A DNA stretch of 64,000 nt from Flaveria trinervia (GCA_025506515.1 CM046453.1:43864979-43928978), one strand, 5' to 3'; positions 10,546 through 20,980 are shown, counted from the first letter of the stretch. Program-made: numbers and translations. The notes: generated by a model from the letters alone, not told the origin.

Positions 10546-11548
10546 AGTCCAGATGATGTAGAGTATTTGAACATAGTCCAACAAATGGCTTTGCTGACCT
10601 ACCGAGCAAAGAAGTTCTTCAAATGAAGTGGAAGGCAGTTCCCTTAAAACCCAACTAGCAACAAGTTTGGGTTTGACAAAACGAAGGCAAATGTTACAAC
10701 TATAACGAACTTGGTCACTTTGCAAGGGAAAGTAAGGTTCCCAAGTCAAATTCGGGAACCTCACAAGCCTCCTTACATTCCTCTACACCTAAAGCCATTG
10801 GGAAGTCAACTGAAACAGTAGCTGTAGGTCAAGAAGTTGATTGGAGCTTTATGGTGCAAGATGTCACCACTACTCAAGCACTCATGGCTAGAACAAACAA
10901 CTCAAAGGAATATGAACATCTCTATACTCTTGTATATCTAAGGTTAAGTTATATCGGGACTACAATATGGAAACTAAATCTGATATTGAGTCTATATATC
11001 TCTTATAAACTTATTTTAAAGGGCTAAAACTAACTACAAGACTGTGTCCATGTGAACATACAAACTACAAGACTCAAATCAAGGATTTAATATCTAAATT
11101 GTCTGAGGTTCAAGGCCAGCTTATCACAGCTGAGCTCAAGCTAGCAAGCATGTTATTTCAAAGAAAAACTTCCAAGCCATTCTTGCATCATCCTCTCACT
11201 CCAAACTTTGTTATCAAAACAAAGGTGGGTTGGGAACTAATGAAATTGGTCCTCCACACTCTTATGAGTCTATTAGAAAACCAAGATGTGATACTAAAGA
11301 GCAAGAGGTTCCAACTGCTGACCCACCTTCCCATGAGTCAAAGAGTGATTCAACTTTGGAGACCATCATAGGGAAGAATCAGGTAAACTAAACCCCTCTT
11401 ACAAGTGATAATCAACCCATAACCACCAAAGCAAGAAGAAGTCAAGCTAGGGCAGCTACAAAAACTGCCAAGAAAGTGGCTGAATCTAAGCTGAAGATTG
11501 ACCCAAAGCAAAAGGATGTATTCATCTCAGCTGGATTCCAGGTGGTAG
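10546..11548 (+). pseudogene. gag: Second SIRE-like gag fragment, out of order
   Basis: The fragment begins in the Gag middle (EYLNIVQQMALLTYRAKKFF, about 10561-10620), continues through a degenerate zinc knuckle near 10691-10740 (CYNYNELGHFARES: both the second and last Cys are lost), a WSFMVQD block (10842-10862), and then the Gag tail. Its part 10955-11545 is homologous to 7505-8110 on the other side of Gypsy-C. So the same gag tail occurs twice, with gypsy sequence between. It ends abruptly at about 11548 in the KQKDVFISAGFQVVGTSE block, where LTR sequence begins. There are several stops. Confidence 0.75.
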
Positions 11549-12167
11549 GAACTTCCGAAGTATGAAGTCCCAAGGAAGCCTCGGAAGAAGTAGCCACTTC
11601 CAAAACATAAGTGGCTTCAGGAGAACAAGTGGTTTTGAAGCCAGTTAACCTTCGAAAGTAGCTACTATGAACTAGTAGACATAAGTATGGTCTCTCTGAC
11701 ACTCCGCTACAAATCTCTGAGATACTGCAATGCACTTCCCACGTCCATGCAGTTGACTTTATTCCACTGTTCACACCTTATTAGTTAGTACAGTTGCCAA
11801 CTTTGGTTGGTGACAAAAGGTAAGTCATGGACATGTAATAACTACCATATCTTAGAAAATACTTTATCTAAGATAACTTAACTTTAGCCTTGTAGTATTT
11901 GCTTTAGTCTAAGGTTTCCAGCTGGTATCAACGTATATCCAACTATAGGTAGTAGTATACATAGTTTCTCATTGCAACTCATGTAAAACTTTAAGTTAAG
12001 AAGTAATATATTCAAGTATCTCGAAAATTTTTCTCTTGTGTTTACTTTGATTTACTTAGTATATTATCATCAAATCTTAGAAGGATAATGATTCATCATA
12101 AACCCGAGTGTTACTTAGTGAGTTTGAAAGAACAATACTTGTATTGAGTATAAAAACCAATCTTGCA
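11549..12167 (+). repeat. Downstream LTR of SIRE-3, left end truncated
   Basis: This is homologous to about 5925-6546 (for example the ACTATGAAC(C/T)AGT block near 11655, GTTGGTGACAAAAGGTAAGT near 11805 and ATAGTTTCTCATTG near 11958). It ends ATCTTGCA at 12167, as the upstream LTR does at 6546. The first roughly 220 bases, including TGTTGG, are absent: gag runs straight into mid-LTR sequence. No primer-binding site follows, consistent with a 3' LTR. Confidence 0.7.
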
Positions 12168-12453
12168 ATATGTATATGTATATATGTATGTAAAAGAACA
12201 ATCAAATTCATTTGAGTTTTATGCAAGATATAGCAAGTCTATCAAAGGAAACTCTCCTCATGATGGATGCTATGGATCTCAAAACAAATGAATCTAAACC
12301 CGAGCAAGGGATTTTGACAGGAAAGTTTAAATCTTTCATAAAGAAAGCTTTACGAGAACCAGAGTTGTACAAGAAAAAGCCAATGTTCAAGATGAAAAGG
12401 GAGACAGAAGACTATTTTGACTGAAGACCATATGCAAATCTTAAGGGGAGTAT
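12168..12453 (+). pseudogene. Copia-F internal tail with C-terminal ORF and PPT (copy in X1)
   Basis: An open frame 12212-12424 encodes a Lys/Glu-rich 70-residue peptide (MSFMQDIASLSKE... ending DYFD) of unknown function. Its stop is followed by AATCTTAAGGGGAGTAT, a purine-rich tract typical of the copia PPT, directly before an LTR start at 12454. It is therefore the 3' end of a copia internal region, but which gene the peptide belongs to cannot be told. An identical arrangement lies at 26590-26892. Confidence 0.55.
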
Positions 12454-12687
12454 TCTTGGAGTCCTTGAATATTAGCATTTAGTGTTTAGATTTGTTTTTG
12501 TCATAGTGTAGGGACTTATTTATAAATATATGTTCCTTAGTTTCTTCGTTTAGTGTAAATAGGTTTATATGTATTTTTGTGCAGGTAGACGTTTAAAGAA
12601 TACTTAGGATTCTCTTATATTGTATATTGTAATCCTTTGCATCTATCAATTAAACTTCTATGAATTTTTGTTATATTTGCGTAGTTT
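12454..12687 (+). repeat. Copia-F LTR, 5' part (copy in X1)
   Basis: This corresponds to 26893-27126, where the LTR starts TGTTGGAGTCC; here the second base is C (TCTTGGAGTCC). It is cut at AGTTT (12683-12687) by an Angela-like LTR. In this copy the remaining half of the Copia-F LTR does not follow, because SIRE-2 intervenes. Confidence 0.7.
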
Positions 12688-13547
12688 TGTTAGATTCTTT
12701 ATGCCCAAGGCACATAGAACATTGATGTGGTTAGTATGTTATGATCCAAGTAGGGTCATACCAAATAACAAGCTTAGCAAACACCAATTGATATTTAATT
12801 GATGATGTGATCATGCAATTAAATAAATACACTCATTTAGAAAATGGGTTTTCTAAATAAATTGCATACGAGATGGAACAACTTATAAGGATATTTTGTT
12901 CATGGGTATTATTTGTAATGTTGTTTAAGTTGGTTAAATAACATCAAATAATAAAAGTGTGTATGAGTTATATAATTAAAAGGTTAATTATGCAACTGAT
13001 TAAAATAACTAGTTTAAAAATGGAGAATAGATTTAGGGGGAAAACCCCATCTTTGTTTCACATAGCACACTCCATTAACTAGTCACACACACTCCACCTT
13101 CTTCTCTCTCTCACATGCATAAACCAAAAAGGTAAAAGTTCTCTCCATTTTGAAGATTACTCAAGGCTGGAATCAAGTTTCAACAGCCTTCTTGGTTTGT
13201 TTTGGGTGTTCAAATCCTAGCAAAAGGGTCTTTACTTGATGCTTGTGGGTATGGATGCTTGAGGATACGTCTCTTGGTGTTTTGGTCGGTCAAGAACCTC
13301 ATTTTCTCCTCCTATCACACGTTTTCAGCAGCTATACAAAGATAGCATTATGGGTAATGTTTGGTTGTTATTTCTTCTTGATAGCTAGTCCATTCACATA
13401 TATTTCATCCTATGTTCTTGGGTTTCTTATTGTTATGTTATTAGCCTTAATTTCAGATTACAAATCATAATATTAAGGTTTTATTCCGCTGCATTTTTCA
13501 TGTTTAAATGGTTAAACAACTTTGATAATGGTCCAACAAACCCAACA
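12688..13547 (+). repeat. Angela-like copia 5' LTR (X1 copy)
   Basis: It starts TGTTAGATTCTTTATGCCC and ends AAACCCAACA, 860 bp, near-identical to 27127-27983. It is followed by TTGGCATCTAGAGCC (13548-13562), a diverged initiator Met-tRNA primer-binding site. The body of its element is missing on this side: only the leader (13563-14357) is present before SIRE-2 begins. Confidence 0.9.
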
Positions 13548-14366
13548 TTGGCATCTAGAGCCAGATATGTGGATGACTAGCTTCATTTGTCCTTGAAAAA
13601 ATTGGTTTTATAGGACTTTAACAACCTTAAAGGGCCTGTTTTGTGATGATATGATGAATCTCCAATCTTTCAAAGTTATATCTTACATGCTTATGACTAA
13701 ACCTTGAAAGATAGATGTCAAATGGTTATTGTATTTTGTTTGGACAAACCCTAAATTCTTGGTTTATGTTAGCTGAAAATTTAGGGTCAAATGGGGATTT
13801 ATTTTGGTTCTTGAATGGTGTATATGTTGTTTCATATTGGTGCATAGCTTAGACTTGACCTTGTGTTGTTTTGGTTTTGGATTAATGTTTGTTTTGGTAT
13901 TTCTTTCATATTGGGTTGTAATACTATTCTTTTGTGCTTGTATTTTGATGTAATTTATTTATTCATTCAATGGTGATGTAATAGATAGATTAAGTGTATT
14001 TTCTTTTATTAGAAAATTTGTATTAGGATATAAATTTTGTAAAAGAAGATGCACAAGTTGGAAGCACAAGGGAAGGCACAAAGAGAAGGACTTGAAGCAT
14101 TTGGATGCAACTTCAAGTGGGGTCTTTGGAGATCTCATCTTTTGTGTTGTGTTAAACCCTTAGGAAAGACCAAATCACAACACTTGTGATGGCAAACAAG
14201 TGTTGTCAACATAGTGGCTATGGTTGTGTACTTGTGATTGTTTGGTTATGCTTGTTAGGTTATTTGTTATATGATGGTTGTTTGATATTTGGATGTGCTT
14301 ACAAACTAATTAAAAAACATTACAAGCTGAAAATTTATGGTTCCTAATCATTAAGTGCAAAATCAT
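13548..14366 (+). other. PBS and leader of Angela-like element (X1 copy), plus 9-bp filler
   Basis: The primer-binding site is at 13548-13562. Non-coding leader sequence to about 14357 matches 27984-28790. Bases 14358-14366 (CAAAATCAT) match neither partner and separate the leader from the SIRE-2 LTR. There is no coding frame of note. Confidence 0.8.
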
Positions 14367-15152
14367 TGAAGGGTATGACTTACAACACAACAACACAAAG
14401 AGGAGATAAACTAAACTTAGATCAAACAGTAAACTGGATTAACCAAGTGATGACACTAAGAACACAAGTAGTATATGAGACAGAACATAAAGAGCACAAG
14501 TGTTTGGTTTCAAGAATGCAGTATATTGCTTTCTCTATGTTCTATTACAAGTGTTACAAAGCATATTCGAAAGATACAAGAACATGATATACTTATACAA
14601 CATCCTGCAGCCGGCTATACTTTGAAAGCCAGCTGGATACAATTGACTAGACACACATAAAATCAATTGTAGAGTCAAAAGGCAGATTGCCTTTTGACTA
14701 GTGACTATGACATGCCATAGCTCACATCCTTATCTATTACAAAAAGGATAAAGTACATAAAGTAGAAAGTTACAAACTCAAGATCTCAATGTACAGTTAC
14801 CAAAAGCATGGACCTTTTCACCAAACCATGTTAGTTGGTGACTTGCAGAGTTACAGCGGAAAGGTGTCCAGCTTTATGGAAGAGTACATCAAATAAAGCA
14901 TGTTACTAAAAGTCTACGGAAGAAATCTGTCTTCATGAACTTGAAGCTTCGGAAGACTTTGTCTCTGAGGCTTCGGAAGAGTTCATCTTTGGCTTCGGAA
15001 GATGTTGGTCTTGGCTTCGGAAGATTTCACACTTAGAGTATTTATGTTGCACATGTGAAACTTCCGAAGCATTCCACTTCAATGCACTTGTGCATCATGC
15101 AGGAAAGACTAAAGATGTTTTGGTTGCATCAGCCTCTTCATTAATCTCTACA
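14367..15152 (-). repeat. 3' LTR of SIRE-2 (786 bp)
   Basis: On the minus strand it begins TGTAGAGATTAATG and ends TCATACCCTTCA (TG...CA). It aligns end to end with 25716-26478. It carries five intact CTTCNGAAG palindromes (14947-14955, 14971-14979, 14993-15001, 15015-15023, 15061-15069) in the U3 half. It is 23 bases longer than the other LTR because it has one extra palindrome-containing unit near 14957-14985. Confidence 0.92.
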
Positions 15153-15168
15153 AAATTCCCCTAGGCTG
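15153..15168 (-). other. Polypurine tract of SIRE-2
   Basis: Minus-strand CCTAGGGGAATTT directly precedes the 3' LTR start TGTAGAG. This is the expected primer for plus-strand DNA synthesis and supports the LTR boundary at 15152. Confidence 0.75.
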
Positions 15169-15429
15169 ATGCTACCAAAACACTTAGAAAACTTCAGATA
15201 TTAACAGTCCTCATTAGGATGATCACCATTCCTTTCTTCATAAGATGATCAGGATCCTTCAGGTTTTCAAAGTGTCTTCTCATATCAAGAGATCATGCAG
15301 AGGAAACTGAAACATATCTTGCCATGTATAGATGTCTTCAATGCCTTGATCTCTAATAACATGCCACCTTTCTGGATTTGTGGTGTATGTCCATGACAAG
15401 ATGGGTCTTCCTGATGCTAGAGGAGCTAC
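15169..15429 (-). other. Short 3' untranslated stretch of SIRE-2
   Basis: No open frame or clear motif is present between the end of ORF3 and the PPT. The sequence is neutral in composition, and nothing else is seen. Confidence 0.5.
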
Positions 15430-18400
15430 TCAAGTTGGATTTGATTGAGCATCCTCTAGCTGGACATCCTTAGGCTGTTCTGATTCATCCTGAGGTTCAG
15501 AAGGGGATTCAGGCTTCTTATTCTTCTTAGACTTTGGTTTAGAAGCCATCCTTTTGCTTCTCTTTCCAAATTTTAACTGAGAAGACTGGCCTGCAACACC
15601 AGATTGATCTTCACTGTCTTTCTCAGTTGGGACTTCCTCTCTCTCAGGTTTAGATGGAGAAGGAGGTTGACCCTGCTGCAGATCAGAAGATGAAGCTTGC
15701 TGAGCATTAGCAGGGGGTCCAGGTTGTGTTGTGTCTGTTTGTTCAACCTTAACCTCCACTTCAGGTGGGGCCTGACTTGGAGTGGAGTGTAAGTCAGTGA
15801 GCTCTCCACTCTTAATCTTCTGCTTGATTATCCAGTTATGCTCCTCGATAGTGGATAGAGACATGGGTCCAAGCCTCCTTCCGGAGAATCCATACAGCTT
15901 TAAGAAGCTCATCATCCTCTGCCTATCAGCAGACTTCTTCATGCTCTTTTGGATGATGACTCTTGACTTTGCAGCTTCTTCCTTTAGCTTTTTCTTTGTT
16001 GTCTTTCTTTCCTTGACTAACTCAAGCTCGAGTTGTTTTAAGTACTCAAACTCAATATAGTCATAAGGTAAGGGAAGGAGTGTATCTGCCTGATAGAGGC
16101 CTGTGGCACTCAGTTAGTTAATCATCTTTATTATGTCTTCTTCCTTATCTACCTGAGGTTCTTGTTGAACCACATCCTCTTGTTCAGGACTTTCTTGAAC
16201 TGGTGAGAGGGTAGGCATACCTTTGTACAGTCTTTTCCTTCTTCTCTCTTCTTTGACTTGTACTAGGAGTTATGCATCTTCTGCCTTATTCTTCTCTCTT
16301 GATCTTTCCAGATCAACCAGCTCATTCAATTCATCCAAGGGGAGAGAAATGATATTATCTATGTCATAGTTCCTAGTATGTAGATAGTTGATCCTAACTG
16401 CCCTTAACTCATCATTCTGAGTATCTGTTCTGGGGGCAGCCCTGATTGCAGACTCCATGAGTCTTGGAGACTCAGTAGAGGAACCTTCTCCCCTTAGCCT
16501 CCTTTTCCTCTCTCTCTCTCCCCTCCTCCTCAATCTCCTCAGATGTCATTTTTCTTTTCCCTTTATCACTCTCAAACCTTTGTGACTCAGGTTGGAGAGA
16601 GCTTTGGCCTTCATTGCTCGTTACAGCATCTGAGCTCAGGCCAGAGAGAGGTTGAGAAGCACCTTCACTAGCAGATGTCTCAGAAGGAATATGGATCTCT
16701 GCAGCAGTTAGAGATGATGAGACAAGGCTCTCAGGTTATATCACTGGGCCTTCAGTCAAGGTTTCCCCTATGAAGCTAATCTTAGGGTCCGCCTCAACAT
16801 CCAGTTAACCGATGATATTGCCTGATTGCCTTAGTCTTCTTCTTAGACTGAACTCTGCAATGATCTTGTCTTGGATTCTTCTAGCCAGTCTGTCAGCTTG
16901 TCTTGATTGGCTTGGGTTGACAAGTGGCATGTTGACTAGATCCAAACCTTCATAGCAGTCCAAGTTTTAAAAATTAAAGACTTCTTGCTGTCCTTGAACT
17001 CTTATGATAATAAGGGCTCTCCTGTTTTTGTCATACCTCCACCCAATAATGTGATTGAAGGATGATGATGGTGACATAGCCCTTGGTATCCCATCCTCAA
17101 ACAGACTCTGTATGAAGGAGTCTGTGTAGTCCACATCAATGTGAACTAGAGGAGGTTGCTGAGAATGCACAGTTGCAAGTGAGGATGGTGAGTCCTCAAT
17201 GTCCATTCTCGCGGAGGAACTCCCAGGTTCTGTGGCTGGAATGATTTTCTCCCCCTTTTTGGTAGCATCACCCACTTGCATAGGTGAGCTGGAGGATAGG
17301 TCAATCACATCCACAGGTTCTTGTGTTCTTGGTTGAGCTCTCCTTAAGGGTCTCCCAACTAGTTTTTCCTTTAGATAAGAAATCTCAAGTTGCTGATCAT
17401 TGATCCTGTTTTGTAAGGTAGTCACCTAAGATTCAAGGTGACTGACCTTTGAGACTAGGTAAGTGCATGTTTTAGACAGTTTGTGCACTTTTAGTCTCAG
17501 ATCCCCCTCATCTTCATCAGAAGAATCACTGGGGGTAGAGAAGATTGGACTAGAGTCCTTTCTCTCATGACCAGTTCTAAGTTCTTGGCTATTGGATTTC
17601 CTCTGCTCACTGGCAGTCTCAGTTGAGATGTTAGTGGGCTGAGTTGCCATGGTTGAGGTCTTAATGATGTAATCACTTTCAGAAGTGAGAGCCTCTTGCA
17701 TATGGACATCCTGAACAGGTTCAGAAGTGTCCACCTCAGTTGTAGATGACTGATGTGGGATAGATGTTGGAGACTCAGGAGTACTTATCTCTCTTTGAGT
17801 AGGGGGAAAGAAGAGAGATTCATTATACTCACTAAAACCTATATCTTCATCAGTATATAAGTCAAGGTTGGGAATTAGTTGGTTGAGATCTATAGGCTGG
17901 GGATGATAACTATCCCCTGAAGGTTGATCACTGGAGTGTTGAGACTCAGAGTGATGGCTTAACGCAGTAGGGCTAATGAGCTCATCAGGCTGAGCATGAG
18001 GAACCTCAGCACTGATTCTTGAATAGATGGGAGTGGTCTGCTCCACATGAGAAATGGGAGCTCCAGCGTCCATTTCTTCTTATATGGTGAGTATATGGGG
18101 GCCTCCACAGGCTGAATAGTCTGAGCAAGGATTCATTTGGATTTTCTTTGGTAGGTGATGGAGATTTGAGGCTGTGTGGGTGGCTGGGAAGTAGCAGGTG
18201 TGGGTTCAACACTAGCTTGTGCTGCTAGGTTGTCACCTTGAGCAATGAGCTCTAACATTTTTGGGACTAGGGCTGTTTCTACGCCAGAGAATCCAACAGT
18301 GGACTTTCTCAATATTTTAAAGATGTTGGGCTTCATCTGTCCCAATTTAAGAATGTTACCTGTTCCCCTTAACTGTGAGCCCAGTTCACAGTTGAGAATG

Positions 18401-19022
18401 TACTGGACATATCTAGGAAACATGTAATATTCTAAGGAGTCTAATTAGCAAGCAAATTTGTATAAACAAACTGAGAGTACCTGAATTTGACCCCTTGAAC
18501 CATTCCATGGATTATGAAGGAGAGATCTTCAGGAATCTGGTCCCATCCACAATGCTTGTTTGATAAGCTATGGATGACCACATGGAGCAAGAATCTCCAT
18601 TGGGATGGGACCTTCCCTTTCCTGAATGTCTTTACAGAGAAATCTCCCTCATACCCCATTTGCTGAAAGGAATGATTAACAGCTTCCTTTGGGAAGAACA
18701 CCTCACCTTCTTCATCATCCAGCTGAAGATGTCTGTTGATAATGGTCGGAGTGATGAAGATTGTTCTCCCCTACCCTGTGGCCGACAGTGCCTTCTCCCC
18801 ATCCATAATGACCTCTTGGCAGGTCTTCCAGAATTCAAGCAGCTGATCCTCAAAGAGTGGAGGATCAATGGTGAGGGAGGTGAAGTAGTTCGACAGAGAC
18901 AAGAAACGACAAACCTCTGAGAAATGAGGATCTTTCTCAGAGCGTAACAGAGCAACTTGATTGTGTTGTCTATGTAGCTGCATGGTAAAGTTGGGATCAT
19001 TTTTGTGAGCAAGGTTGGCCAT
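15430..19022 (-). pseudogene. ORF3 (envelope-position ORF) of SIRE-2, broken
   Basis: A long ORF after pol reads in minus-strand pieces: 19022-18771 (start MANLAHKND), about 18770-18441 (GYEGDFSVKTF; GKVPSQWRFLLH), 18423-18133, 18073-17426, 17425-16967, 16533-16270 and 15942-15430. The N-terminal part (YFTSLTIDP, QLLEFWKTCQEV, QWRFLLHVVIHSLS, FPRYVQ) resembles, from memory, a conserved uncharacterised ORF found after pol in asterid copia elements. The middle is Ser/Thr/Pro/Gln-rich. A heptad-like stretch near 17340-17425 (LQNRINDQQLEISYLKEKL) suggests a coiled coil, and the C-terminal end is Lys/Ser-rich (SKPKSKKNKK). No signal peptide or membrane helix is seen, so env is positional only. Stops or frameshifts separate the pieces. 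Confidence 0.75.
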
Positions 19023-19732
19023 TTTGAAGTAGCTTAAGGACGAAGGAAGAAGAAAGAAAGAAATTTCAGAGAGAAATTTGGGTTTTTAGGTTTGGAGGAA
19101 GAACAGATGATAGAAAGAGGGGGAAACCGTTGGGTTTATATATGAGAAGGATTTCAGATAAAGTTTAATGAAATAGGATAAACTTTGAAATCCAAATGTC
19201 GGTCCCACCTCTGAAATGTAGTTTACTTTTTGCTCAAACAGTAGTTTTCTTGGAAGTCAAAAAGCTTCCGAAGGTTAATTATCTACAGAAGTTTTAATTA
19301 AAAAGCTTCCGAAGCTAAAATGACTTCGGAAGAATTTTCTGAGAGATTTGAAAATTTTGCTTCGGAAGAAAAATTAAAGCTTGAGTGCTTTGTGTGTAAA
19401 CAGACAAAGCTTCCAAGAGTTAATTTTGCTTCGGAAGTAAATAGTCCATAAAATTTAGTAAGTGTCTCAGACAAATATTTAAGCTTCGGAAGATAAATTT
19501 TGAACTCTTCCGAAGGTAACCTTCTTAGACAGTTATTTAATTTGAAGACATGCTTTACTTCTGAAGTTAAAAACAAAACTTTCAAAGTATCAAAAATTTA
19601 AAAAAAATCTAAGGAAAGTCTTCAAAAAGAAATTTTTCATCCAAAGAAAACATGCGCTTATGAAAGTGATGAACTAGACAACTTAGGACACACATATTTT
19701 AAGAAATAATAAGAATTAGTTTTAAGAAAAGC
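19023..19732 (-). repeat. Non-coding pol-ORF3 gap with CTTCNGAAG cluster (SIRE-2)
   Basis: Seven intact palindromes lie at 19265-19273, 19306-19314, 19324-19332, 19360-19368, 19429-19437, 19484-19492 and 19507-19515, within AT-rich DNA. This is the same gap as 4631-5329 of SIRE-1. No coding frame is supported; a 95-codon minus frame at 19298-19585 is just the repeat translated. The cluster may act as a cis element for an ORF3 transcript, which is inference. Confidence 0.75.
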
Positions 19733-20222
19733 TTAATCAAGGTTTATCATCCCAATAGCTGATATAAGATATTTAAATCTCTGTTCATCAAAAGCCTTTG
19801 TAAACAGATATTGTTCATCTGTGTGAACCTTGACTAGTTTAATTAATCCTTTTTCATAGTTATTTCTTCTTAAATAATACCTAATATTGATGTGCTTTGT
19901 CCTTGAGTGCTGCATAGGGTTTTCTATGATTGAGATAGCACTGTTGTTGTCTATGTGAATGGGAGTCTCTTTGAAGTTTAACCCATAGTTCAGCATCTGA
20001 TTTTGAATCCAAAGTACTTGAGCACAACAGCTTGCAGCAGCAATGTATTCAGCTTCAGCAGTTGATGCAGAGACACAGGATTGTTTCTTGCATTCCCATG
20101 AGACAACCCTTCCACCAAAAATTGATATCCCCCAGATGTAGACTTTGCAGTCATGTTGCAACCACCATAATCACTATCTGTATAGGCATACAGATTGAAG
20201 TCAGAATTCCTGGGATACCATA
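19733..20222 (-). pseudogene. pol: RNase H domain of SIRE-2
   Basis: A frame of 142 codons (20161-19733) with blocks RVVSWECKKQSCVSASTAEAE, HIDNNSAISI and RTKHINIR is characteristic of copia RNase H. It ends at a TAA after IGMINLD. The beginning of the domain (DSDYGG block, minus-strand 20195-20150) is in a different frame. The junction at about 20222 lacks roughly 300 bases present in SIRE-1 (3840-4135), so RT and RNase H are joined by a deletion. Confidence 0.85.
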
Positions 20223-20980
20223 GACCAAGTGTGACTTATGAAGATGCCATCTTCAACTTGCTTCACTTGAATTCCCAGAAAGAAATTGAGTTTCCCCATG
20301 GCACTCATTTCAAATCTGTCTTTCATCAACTTCTCAAAGTCTTTGCAGAGCTTTGGATTAGTTGAACCAGAGATGATGTCATCCACATATACCTGAACTA
20401 GCAATATGTCTTTTCCTTGTCCTTTGATGAAGAGAGTTCCATCTATAGTACCCCTCCTGTATCCATGTTTACAGAGATACTCAGACAATGTCTCATACCA
20501 CTTCCTGGGTGGCTGATGCAGCCCATAGAGAGCTTTGTCAAGCTTGCAGACATAATCAAGATGATCAGGGTCTACAAAACCAGGTGGTTGTTTGACATAA
20601 ACCTCTTCATCTATGACTCCATAAAAAAGGCACACTTCACATCAAGTTGAAAAACCTTGAAGTTCTTGGATGCAGCAAATGCCAGGAATATCCTAACAGC
20701 TTCTACTCTTGCCACAAGAGCAAAGACATCAGTGTAGTCAATCCCTTCTTCTTGTGTGTATCCTTGAAAAACCAGTCTAGCTTTGTATTTGATGATGATG
20801 CCTCTATCATCTTTCTTGTTCCTAAACACCTATTTGGTTCTAATGGTAGTCTTCCCAGAAGGAAGAGGACAAAGGTTCCAAACTTTCTGCCTTTTGAATT
20901 GAAGCAGCTCTTGATGCATAGCTTCAACCCAACTTCAATCCTTTAAAGCTTCATCAACTTTCTTTGGCTCGATCTGGGAT
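20223..20980 (-). pseudogene. pol: Reverse transcriptase of SIRE-2 (YVDD kept)
   Basis: This is a copia RVT_2 domain in two frames: 20829-20611 (KARLVFQGYTQEEGIDYTDV, QLDVKCAFF), then after a frameshift near 20625, 20635-20201 (PPGFVDPDHLDYV, YGLHQPP, and the catalytic YVDDI at about 20389-20375). The active-site aspartates are intact, unlike in SIRE-1, but the frameshift and the C-terminal deletion prevent a full enzyme. N-terminal RT sequence (to about 20980) precedes a stop-containing boundary. Confidence 0.85.

Larger units (their letters stand above)
12059..14357 (+). repeat. Large direct repeat, copy X1 (partner X2 at 26483-28790)
   Basis: About 2.3 kb is almost identical, base for base, to 26483-28790. 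The copy contains the end of the SIRE-3 LTR, the Copia-F tail and LTR start, and an Angela-like LTR plus leader. Differences are scattered substitutions and short indels, including a 16-base tandem duplication present only in X2. Homology stops at AAGTG at about 14357, followed by nine bases (CAAAATCAT) that match nothing on the partner side, then the SIRE-2 LTR at 14367. Confidence 0.9.

Noticed and set aside
13243..13470. Plus frame of 75 codons with hydrophobic residues (also 27637-27906)
   Set aside because: It lies wholly inside the Angela-like LTR and is repeated with it. Hydrophobicity reflects T-rich sequence, and no family match is seen.
14362..14366. Target-site duplication for SIRE-2
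   Set aside because: ATCAT (14362-14366) and ATATG (26479-26483) do not match, so no duplication is claimed.
14947..15069. CTTCCGAAG as heat-shock elements
   Set aside because: Heat-shock elements need TTC and GAA blocks separated by two bases; here only one base separates them. A heat response as in ONSEN is therefore not supported by the motif itself.
15782..16060. Plus-strand frames at 15782-16060, 18570-18920, 22522-22914 and 23619-23987
   Set aside because: They are antisense shadows of SIRE-2 ORF3, protease and gag, without protein similarity or start context of their own.
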